From JAKAWW01 sp049965095 (GTDB lineage Archaea; Micrarchaeota; Micrarchaeia; Micrarchaeales; Micrarchaeaceae): a stretch of 64,000 nucleotides of DNA. Position numbers and translations under genes: made by a program. Positions 52,601 through 58,749 of the stretch are shown here, piece after piece. Under the pieces are notes generated by a model that had not been told where the DNA came from, did no database searches, and was given only the letters and a program-made list of their open reading frames with translations. The DNA is taken from the NCBI GenBank assembly GCA_049965095.1, contig JBMFWR010000001.1:101753-165752 (forward strand). The letters run 5' to 3'. The stretch's first letter is position 1. Every line of letters begins with the position of its first letter.

Positions 52601-53052
52601 CGCCCAAGAAAAGCACATACACCACGCTCAACACAATGGCTGAAAAGGTAGAAGCCCAGTTCAAGCTTGTCGATATGCTTTACAGCATAGACCGGCAAGA
52701 TGCTGCGAGGAAGCTTATACTAAGCCACTTCATACCCGATCTTATAGGCAACATGCACTCGTATTCAAAGCAAACCTTCCGGTGCATATCGTGCAACGCA
52801 AAATACCGCAGGGTTCCCCTTGCTGGCAAGTGCACAAGATGTGGTGGCAAGCTTGTGCTCACCATATCGAAAGGAGGCATAGAAAAGTACCTGACAATGG
52901 CAATAACTCTTGCACAGCGCTACAACCTTGAGCCTTACATACAGCAAAGGCTAAAGCTGATTAAGGATGAAATAGACAACATATTCAGCACAGCCCAAGA
53001 TCAGGTTGAATCAAAGCCAGTAAAGCAGTTTAACCTCTCAAAATTCCTTTAA
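49627..53052 (+). CDS. polC: DNA polymerase D large subunit DP2
   Basis: 1141 residues, start ATG 49627 overlapping the DP1 stop (MIMMEYFDLL; an ATG at 49636 is also possible). DP2 is the catalytic half, with a double-psi beta-barrel fold related to RNA polymerases. The catalytic loop reads NCDGDED at 884-890 and supplies the metal-binding aspartates. A first zinc site lies near residue 655-690 (ERICVACGRVSESDVCPYCG), a second near 1053-1076 (CISCNAKY...CTRCGG). The final residues KQFNLSKFL look like a PCNA-interacting peptide. No intein is present. Confidence 0.95.
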   Translation: MIMMEYFDLLKNEFEKAQAVAESARSKGFDSRAYVEIKPAPDLASRVEGIIGLPGLAEIIKANSAGKTREELAFEMVKQICTSDRFGTAEQKLLLAARVGLAVLTEGIVVAPTEGIQGVALHKNADGSDYAAILYAGPIRGAGGTSAALSVALVDYGRRLLNIGAYKPQQSEIERYVEEIQIYNTVAKLQYNPPEEDLRTILENCPVCVDGLPTEDAELGVHRNIKRLDANGKEEYISNRVRGGVALVICEGIAQKAKSVLKHTKNVGLDWSWLNSIIRIDKLKTSDAGASKDQHFLQELVAGRPILAYPNHSGSFRLRYGRSRYTGIAAKGFNPASMILLGEFIACGTQLKIDKPGKGCVAAPVDTIEGPFVKLESGEALRINTAEQAYAVKDKVRKIISVGDILVTYGDFKKSNTPLQPTSYVEEYWEAQAEKAGLKDAKAENFKEAYEISAKYNIPMHPQFIYEYSDITSQELAKLAEAVRKAKINSSTANLFSIDAIEVENTDGIAEILERLCVPHVEMSRSITISKDHAQALVAELGFSDSGTLNMAKDLKIDLQKSALEIVNDNAPFKVMRRSTRIGARIGRPEKAKERLMRPAPNSLFPIGEYGGKERSLFKAYMYEKAKFNNRGIDIEMARYRCEKGKELVAGPYCRKHNSRARVERICVACGRVSESDVCPYCGSKTSSFETRHIDLMKIIDDAISNIKANGIPKNLKGVKGVINRDRIVEPIEKGVLRALHNVHTFKDGTCRFDATDMPITHFYPKEAGVSIEKLAELGYTEDYLHNKLESPDQLVELKHQDIIVNRKGAEFLLKVSQFVDSLLERFYGLKPFYNAKTIDDMIGHLVITLSPHTSAGILNRVIGFTDANVGFAHPYTVSARRRNCDGDEDTMMLLIDALINFSRDYLPTTIGGTMDAPLILTLNVNPSEVDDEVHEMEVTDHYGIDFYDKTFAYPQPGEVSVETVKSRLGSEKAYSEIRFTHATSASAVSNSPKKSTYTTLNTMAEKVEAQFKLVDMLYSIDRQDAARKLILSHFIPDLIGNMHSYSKQTFRCISCNAKYRRVPLAGKCTRCGGKLVLTISKGGIEKYLTMAITLAQRYNLEPYIQQRLKLIKDEIDNIFSTAQDQVESKPVKQFNLSKFL

Positions 53053-53068
53053 ATAACCTTTAAATTGG

Positions 53069-54802
53069 TTATTTGCTAAGAAACTTTTCCATATCATACA
53101 AGCGCATTGTGTTTATTACTCTACTTTTTTCAAGCCATCCTCTTCTTGCTGTGCCAACCCCATATTTCATGAATTCAAGATGCGACAGCCTGTGCGCATC
53201 AGTATCTATTGAAAACTTTACCCTGTAATTTGATGCAAGCATTATGTTTGTGTCATTTAGGTCAAGCCTGTTTGGGAAAGCATTGACTTCAAGAGCAACG
53301 CCATTGCGTTCAGCGGCTTCGAAAACCTTTTCAAGGTTTATCTTGTAAGGTTCTCTCTCCAAAAGCACCCTGCCTGTGGGATGTGCAAGTATGTTTACAA
53401 GATGGCTGTCAAGCGCCTTCACAACTCTTTTTGTCATATCCTCTTCGCTCATCCCAAAGTGGGAGTGCACCGCCGCAACAACGCAGTCCATGCTTTTCAG
53501 CATTTTATCGCTAAGGTCAAGGGATCCATCAGGCAGAATGTCGACTTCTGCGCCTTTGAATATTTTTATGCCATATCTATCTTGTATTTTATCAACATGA
53601 TCAAAAAAGCGCTTGAATTGGCTTTCATTCATGCCATGTGCAACTTTGAGGCTTTTTGTGTGGTTTGTAGTCGCAAAATATTCATAGCCCATGGCTTTTG
53701 CAGCCTCTGCCATTTGTTCTATAGTGTTTGCGCCGTCTGTTTCGTTAGTATGCGTGTGCATGTCTCCTTTTATATCACCAATCTCTACAAGCTTGGGTAT
53801 CTTGTGTTCAAGCGCAAGTTTTATCTCTCCTCGTGATTCCCTCATCTCTGGAGGCATCCACTCCATTCCAAGCATCTCGTAAATGCTCTGCTCTGTGGGT
53901 GTTTTCATCGCCTTGCCATTCTTGAAGAGTCCGTATTCATTAAGCTTGAATCCATTTTTGATCGCTATCTTCCTTACCTCTATATTGTGGTCCTTGCTGC
54001 CAGTGAAATACTGCAGCGCAGCGCTGAAGCTTTCGGGTTCTATGACGCGCAGGTCGCAGCTTACTCCTATCTTTAGCCACACTGTTGTTTTCGTAGGTCC
54101 TTTCGATATCACGCTGCTTACGTCGTCCATGCTTGTAAACAGGTCCATAACCTGTTCCTGCTTTTTGGAGAGCGCCAATATATCTATATCGCCGACGGTT
54201 TCGCGCATGCGCCTTGTCGAACCGGCTATCTCTGCCTGCTCAACTAAGCCGCTCTTCTTCAAAAATTCTACTATCTTTTCAGCCACTGGAAGGGCATCGC
54301 CAAGTAGTATGCGGCCCTTGCTCTGCTCCAAAAGCGCCAGGTTTTTTGCTATTACCTCTTCGCTCCTCTCCCCAAATCCCTTCAAGCCCCTTATCCTGTG
54401 CTTTGCTATCGCGTCTTTCAAGTCATCTATATTCTTTACACCAAGCTCCTTGTATAGTTGCACAGCCTTGCGTGCGCCCATACCTTCCAATGCTGTGAGC
54501 CCTTTTATATCTATTGGGTATTTTTTCCTTAGCTTCTCAAGCTTGGATATTTTGCCAGTTTCTATGTACTCTATAATGCGATCGGCAAGAGTTGAGCCTA
54601 TGCCTGGCAGCTTCATTAGCGCTTCTTTGCCTCCATTCCTGTATATGTCTTCAATGGGCTCCTGGAGTGTGCCAATGGTAAGCGCCGCCTTTTGGTATGC
54701 CCTTACCTGGAATTTTGCATTTTGGTCGTCGCTCAAGCTAAGCAGCGCAGCTATCTCGTTGAACATATCTGCAATGAGCTTGTTGTACATTGAACGCACC
54801 AT
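53069..54802 (-). CDS. polX: DNA polymerase X family with PHP phosphoesterase domain
   Basis: About 577 residues. The N-terminal part has helix-hairpin-helix motifs (LMKLPGIGSTLADRIIEYIE, ALEGMGARKAVQLYK, LKGFGERSEEV) and a nucleotidyltransferase palm with AGSTRRMRETVGDIDILA (GS and DID). The C-terminal PHP domain has GDMHTHTNETDG, ATTNHTK, AVHSHFG and DTDAHRL, a full metal-binding set. It probably fills short gaps in base-excision repair and proofreads via the PHP domain. ATG 54802 gives the family length (570-580); the longer ORF upstream is antisense to the next gene. Confidence 0.92.
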   Translation of the reverse strand: MVRSMYNKLIADMFNEIAALLSLSDDQNAKFQVRAYQKAALTIGTLQEPIEDIYRNGGKEALMKLPGIGSTLADRIIEYIETGKISKLEKLRKKYPIDIKGLTALEGMGARKAVQLYKELGVKNIDDLKDAIAKHRIRGLKGFGERSEEVIAKNLALLEQSKGRILLGDALPVAEKIVEFLKKSGLVEQAEIAGSTRRMRETVGDIDILALSKKQEQVMDLFTSMDDVSSVISKGPTKTTVWLKIGVSCDLRVIEPESFSAALQYFTGSKDHNIEVRKIAIKNGFKLNEYGLFKNGKAMKTPTEQSIYEMLGMEWMPPEMRESRGEIKLALEHKIPKLVEIGDIKGDMHTHTNETDGANTIEQMAEAAKAMGYEYFATTNHTKSLKVAHGMNESQFKRFFDHVDKIQDRYGIKIFKGAEVDILPDGSLDLSDKMLKSMDCVVAAVHSHFGMSEEDMTKRVVKALDSHLVNILAHPTGRVLLEREPYKINLEKVFEAAERNGVALEVNAFPNRLDLNDTNIMLASNYRVKFSIDTDAHRLSHLEFMKYGVGTARRGWLEKSRVINTMRLYDMEKFLSK

Positions 54803-54857
54803 TGCCAATAGATAGTTGCAATATGTGCTTTTATCTTTTTGCTTGCCATATCTAAAT

Positions 54858-55430
54858 ATGGAAAGCCCCAAAAGCAAGGCGGAAAAGATTAGCCAGCTAT
54901 ATCTTGCAATAATAATGCGATACAAGGATCTTATAGAAGAGAAAGAGAGGCTGTCAGTTGCAGAGCTTCCAACTCTTGTTACTCCTAAAGATTCCAGAGT
55001 TATAATGGCTGTTGAGCAAATAAAAGGGCAGTTCAGCAATTATACATACGAGGAGAACTTTATCGAAGCGGCAAAGAAATCCTTCGATTTTGTAAAGAAT
55101 AGCATAGAGGACATAACATTGCCTGTGCAGTTCTGGCTTACTCCTGCAGATACGCTAAACTTCGGCATCGGCGATTTCATAGACAAAAACATACTCCTGT
55201 GCAGCATGCTCATACAGCTCGGCAACCCTTCTTCAAAAGTGCTTGTAACAATAGATAGTTTAATGCAGGCATTTGTCTATTTCGAATACAATAAGCAATT
55301 CTACCTTCTTGACCAAAAAGACGGCATAAGGGAATTTGGAAGCAAGGATCTCCTCTACAATTTAGTATTGGTGGACAAAGATTCCACTGCCTACGAGTTC
55401 AACAACCAGACATATAGTGACATAAGGTGA
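54858..55430 (+). CDS. Transglutaminase-like protein with altered catalytic site
   Basis: 190 residues. VQFWLTPADTLNFGIGDFIDKNILLCSMLIQLGN parallels the transglutaminase-like pattern G-x-G-D-C-x-D, but the nucleophile position has Phe (residue 107). The next motif, MQAFVYFEYNKQFYLLDQ, takes the place of H-A-W...D, with Gln-Ala-Phe for the expected His, and Asp retained. It therefore looks like a non-catalytic relative that may bind partners. Start ATG 54858 keeps clear of the divergent polX promoter; an earlier ATG at 54816 exists. It ends 9 bases before the stop of a small convergent gene. Confidence 0.65.
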   Translation: MESPKSKAEKISQLYLAIIMRYKDLIEEKERLSVAELPTLVTPKDSRVIMAVEQIKGQFSNYTYEENFIEAAKKSFDFVKNSIEDITLPVQFWLTPADTLNFGIGDFIDKNILLCSMLIQLGNPSSKVLVTIDSLMQAFVYFEYNKQFYLLDQKDGIREFGSKDLLYNLVLVDKDSTAYEFNNQTYSDIR

Positions 55431-55438
55431 CAAAAAGC

Positions 55439-55558
55439 CTAGCGCTTCCTAATTGCCTTTTTCATCTTGTGCCTATGAACCTTTTTTATCCTTTTTTGCT
55501 TCTGCTTCCTGTACGCTTTACCTTTTTTCCTGTTTGATTTTGGTATTGTAACCTGCAT
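55439..55558 (-). CDS. Small very basic protein (39 residues), tentative
   Basis: ATG 55558: MQVTIPKSNRKKGKAYRKQK followed by a Lys/Arg-rich stretch ending MKKAIRKR; about half the residues are Lys or Arg. It follows the Hsp20-family gene by 12 bases on the same strand and nearly abuts the convergent transglutaminase-like gene. Such proteins are usually ribosomal or nucleic-acid binding. It does not match L41e or S30e well. No known family assigned. It may be ribosome-associated. Confidence 0.5.
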   Translation of the reverse strand: MQVTIPKSNRKKGKAYRKQKQKRIKKVHRHKMKKAIRKR

Positions 55559-55570
55559 GTAAAAAACCCT

Positions 55571-56077
55571 TTATTTTATAATTATACTGTTTCCCTTTTC
55601 AGGTGTACTTTCCTTTTCAAAAACTATCTCTAGCGTTCCATTGTTGAATGTTGCTTTGGCTGTGCTTGCGTTAACGCTTACCGGCAATTCTATGTGCTTG
55701 TCATAATGCCTCTGAACGTTTGATGCCGATACGTGCACGCTTTTCGCAGTTGACTCTATTTTTATGTCGTTGCTTGAAACCCCAGGAAGGCTTACATCAA
55801 GTACCAGCTGGCCCTGCTTGTCTATTATGTCAACGAGCGGCTCATCATTTGCTGGCATTTGGGTCTTCTGCGGCATCTGGCTTGCAGATCCTTCTATAAG
55901 GGGCATTCCGCTCGCATCAAATTTTATTGTTATGCCGTACTTGAAAGGCGTGCCTTCAAACACGTTCTTGAAGTCAAAATTGTTTTCAATCATATCGCTA
56001 AGGACCTTGTTCAAGTACCGGTTAAGCTTCTCCATGTCGTCAATTTTTGGATCTTTTCCGTTTTTCTTCTTTGCCAT
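55571..56077 (-). CDS. Hsp20/alpha-crystallin-family protein
   Basis: About 168 residues. The C-terminal half reads EPLVDIIDKQGQLVLDVSLPGVSSNDIKIESTAKSVHVSA and TAKATFNNGTLEIVFEK, the alpha-crystallin beta sandwich with the GTLEI-type strand. It forms oligomers that hold unfolded proteins. The N-terminal arm is charged. Start MAKKKNGKDP at 56077 is preferred to MMVKMAKKK four codons earlier. A classic I-x-I tail appears as SIIIK. Confidence 0.85.
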   Translation of the reverse strand: MAKKKNGKDPKIDDMEKLNRYLNKVLSDMIENNFDFKNVFEGTPFKYGITIKFDASGMPLIEGSASQMPQKTQMPANDEPLVDIIDKQGQLVLDVSLPGVSSNDIKIESTAKSVHVSASNVQRHYDKHIELPVSVNASTAKATFNNGTLEIVFEKESTPEKGNSIIIK

Positions 56078-56136
56078 TTTTACCATCAAAGCTCCTAATA
56101 TATCATGCTATTCAAATATAAAAGTATTGCGAATTT

Positions 56137-57195
56137 CTAGAACCAGGAATCCATTCTGCGCTGGTTCGACTGCTCCTTGCTCTTGCCTATTGCCTGCGCA
56201 TACTTTGATATGCGCTCCTCTGCGAAGCCGTGCTCTTTGCACATGAAATCCATCAATTTCTGCATGTCGGGCTTTTTCCCGAGCATTGCATTTATTTCTT
56301 CTCTGCTTACCTCTTTTACTTCTGGCTCAATGAAGAGGCGCTCCACACTCTTTGGATCAACTTCAAAATCCTGCTTGTATTTTTCTTTTGCAATGCTCTC
56401 TATGTAGTCAAGGCTTTGGGCTTCTTTTGCTATCTTGACTGCTGTTTTCGGGCCTATGCCCTTTATACCATCGTTGAAATCCGTGCCAAGCATCATACCA
56501 ACCCATATTAACTGGCTTTGCGTGAGCCCGAGCTGCTTTAGCGTTTCCTCAAGGCTTACAAGTTCTGGATATACCTCTATGTAGATGTTGCGCTTTGGGA
56601 GCTTTCTCCTGCCGCTGAATGTAAGATTCCTCACTACAAGCGGGGCCCCGAAAAGCATTGTGTCATAATCCTGGCTTGCGACCATGTCCACAACGCCCTT
56701 CTTGCACATATGGCTTGCCTGGGCTTCACCCTCGCTCGGCGCGTCTATGTATGCAACTCCCATATTTTCAAGAAGCTCTTTCGCGCTTGCAACTATCTCT
56801 TTTGTTATCCTGGTGCTTGCCATGGCGTGCTGCCTTGCTTCTTCAAGGTTGCCGCTTGCTTTTGCGGCTTCCCACTCCCTCATCGCTTCGTTCCTCCTGT
56901 TCATCCTTGCGTTTATCGTCTTCTGCTTGAGCATAGATGGTATTCCGTCAAACACATAAACAGGCTTTATCCCTTTTGATATCATCTCGGCAGTCCTGAA
57001 AAAAATTCCGGAAAGGTGGCTTGTGACATTGCCTTTGGAATCAACGAGCGGTGTGCCATCAGGCTGCCTTATTATTGAAAGGAATTGATAGATAAAATTG
57101 TAAGCGTCTATTGCAACAATCTTGCCTTTAAGCTCTTCAAGGTCAAGCCTTCTCTTTGATATGAGCTTGCTCAAATCTACTGCCACTCCATTCAC
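56137..57195 (-). CDS. fen1: Flap endonuclease FEN1
   Basis: 352 residues, a 5' flap nuclease for Okazaki fragment maturation and base excision. GKIVAIDAYNFIYQFLS (first Asp), VYVFDGIPSMLK, YIDAPSEGEAQASHMCK (Glu/Asp), VASQDYDTMLFG and the HhH region KGIGPKTAVKIAKE follow the FEN1 pattern. A PCNA-interacting peptide, NQRRMDSWF, ends the protein. It overlaps the aMBF1 gene by four bases. It works with PolD in lagging-strand replication. Confidence 0.95.
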   Translation of the reverse strand: MNGVAVDLSKLISKRRLDLEELKGKIVAIDAYNFIYQFLSIIRQPDGTPLVDSKGNVTSHLSGIFFRTAEMISKGIKPVYVFDGIPSMLKQKTINARMNRRNEAMREWEAAKASGNLEEARQHAMASTRITKEIVASAKELLENMGVAYIDAPSEGEAQASHMCKKGVVDMVASQDYDTMLFGAPLVVRNLTFSGRRKLPKRNIYIEVYPELVSLEETLKQLGLTQSQLIWVGMMLGTDFNDGIKGIGPKTAVKIAKEAQSLDYIESIAKEKYKQDFEVDPKSVERLFIEPEVKEVSREEINAMLGKKPDMQKLMDFMCKEHGFAEERISKYAQAIGKSKEQSNQRRMDSWF

Positions 57196-57638
57196 TTCTT
57201 AATGAATTCTCCAAGGCTTGCTTCGGTGCTGCTCACGCGGCCGCTTTGCTTGCTTTCATCATCGCTGCTTTCCACAGCCAGCTTTATATTAAGCGCCTTT
57301 TCCAGCTTTTTAGTAAGCTCTATGCTTGGAAGCGTGTGCTCCTCCTCAACCCTCAGCAAAAGCGTTTCCTTCTCGTTTATCATCTCTGCAAGAACCTTCA
57401 GCGGAATCTTCATGCGCTCCCTTGCATTTCTTATTATGCTGCCATAACCTTCTACTACACTCTTCTGCTCCTCGCTGCTTGTGCCTACTTTACGGTAAAC
57501 CTTCTTGCCTTGTGGCTTCGGCTCCTCTATCACGTGCTTGCCTGCAGCGCAGTCAGCGCATACCCTGAGTTCAACTCCCTCTACATCTATGACATATGCA
57601 TGTTCTATTTTCCTGCCGCAAAGTTCACACTCCTCCAT
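57192..57638 (-). CDS. mbf1: Multiprotein-bridging-factor-type regulator (aMBF1)
   Basis: 148 residues. N-terminal zinc ribbon CELCGRKIEHAYVIDVEG with a second pair CADC, then a lysine-rich linker and a Cro/C1-type HTH (SIIRNARERMKIPLKVLAEMINEKETLLLRVEEEH). In archaea the family is a translation or stress-related factor rather than the eukaryotic coactivator. Overlaps the FEN1 start by four bases; the promoter lies within the 140-base spacer to the prepilin peptidase. Confidence 0.88.
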   Translation of the reverse strand: MEECELCGRKIEHAYVIDVEGVELRVCADCAAGKHVIEEPKPQGKKVYRKVGTSSEEQKSVVEGYGSIIRNARERMKIPLKVLAEMINEKETLLLRVEEEHTLPSIELTKKLEKALNIKLAVESSDDESKQSGRVSSTEASLGEFIKK

Positions 57639-57777
57639 TATCTACACCAATACACGTTTAGCATAAGCGAAAATAGGATTACGTAGCAGCAATAATTCAA
57701 GCATGCCTAGTTTTCCCCTCATTTTCTTCCATATGTTATGGATTCTGCTTTTTATATACCTTGCGGTAAGCCCCCTG

Positions 57778-58647
57778 CTACATGCCAGGAAAAAGCAGAA
57801 GAAGCAAATTTCCGAACGCGAGAGACGCTATTACTCCTATGAATATTGCAAGTGCCAGCGGCATAGCATGCTTGTATACCGGAAATTTTTTTCTTATGCC
57901 CTTTTTCTTCATTTCTGTGATAAGCTCAGGGGTGACAAGCCTGTCAAAGTTTTTAACCTTCTTTTTCATCTTTTTTATAAATGCGTAATCCATAAGATTG
58001 AAAGCGATTATATCCCCATATTCGAACTTTGATGCGCCAACATAATCCACCATTGCGATTGTAAGCCCATCTTCAAACGCAACAATAATTGAAGACGCAA
58101 TGCCAACGATTGCAAGCATCGCAATTGCATATGGGCTTGGATGCGAAACCAAAGCAATGAATATGGTAAACAGAAGATACGCAGCAATCACAAGAATGCC
58201 CTTGAAGAGTGATTTGCCCGATACACTAATCCTTTTTTTAGAAGATATGGAAATTGGTAGGTAATATAGTGGCACAATCACCAGAGCAGCTATGCCTGTG
58301 CCAACAAGCACTGAGAATATGAAAGGCAAGCCAAGCTGGTTTGTTGCAGAGTACCAAGGAGCAGGCTGGATAGGTATCATCATGGCGATCGCAGCAAACT
58401 CTATTATGTCTGCTGCACCTATCTGGCCCGCTTTGTAGACAAGATAACCTATGCCAATTATCACAAGGGCAAGCGCTATGCCCTCCACGGCAACAATGTT
58501 CATGTAAAGAAGGGAAAGCACGAGTGCATAGGCAAGCGTTGCGTATGCAAATATGTCCGGAACGTTCCTTTTGTTGAAAAGGTCAAACAGCATGTACAAA
58601 AAAGCTAAAATAATGGTGCTAGCCACTCTTATTGCATATATATCCAT
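57778..58647 (-). CDS. Archaeal prepilin/preflagellin peptidase (A24)
   Basis: About 289 residues with eight or so membrane segments. The two catalytic aspartates lie in YMLFDLFNKRNVPDIFAY and in GQIGAADIIEFAAIAM (GxxD). It cleaves class III signal peptides of pilins and flagellins before they are assembled. It would be expected to process the proteins encoded at 46080 and, when intact, 37440. The C-terminal part extends beyond the usual FlaK size (about 230). ATG 58647 is favoured by an AT-rich promoter upstream. Confidence 0.85.
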   Translation of the reverse strand: MDIYAIRVASTIILAFLYMLFDLFNKRNVPDIFAYATLAYALVLSLLYMNIVAVEGIALALVIIGIGYLVYKAGQIGAADIIEFAAIAMMIPIQPAPWYSATNQLGLPFIFSVLVGTGIAALVIVPLYYLPISISSKKRISVSGKSLFKGILVIAAYLLFTIFIALVSHPSPYAIAMLAIVGIASSIIVAFEDGLTIAMVDYVGASKFEYGDIIAFNLMDYAFIKKMKKKVKNFDRLVTPELITEMKKKGIRKKFPVYKHAMPLALAIFIGVIASLAFGNLLLLLFPGM

Positions 58648-58749
58648 AAAAGCCCACACATATTATAAAAATTATTTATTTATAACTTAGTATGCATTGA
58701 ATATGAGTTGTTTAGCCGGATAATGGAAAATTGAGTTAAAGGGGAGAAT

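Noticed and set aside
49627..53052. Intein in DNA polymerase D large subunit
   Set aside because: The protein is of standard length (1141) and no splicing motifs interrupt the NCDGDED region.
53883..54815. 310-residue open frame on the plus strand
   Set aside because: It is antisense to polX with Ser/Phe/Ile-rich composition typical of a shadow frame; no start signal or domain.
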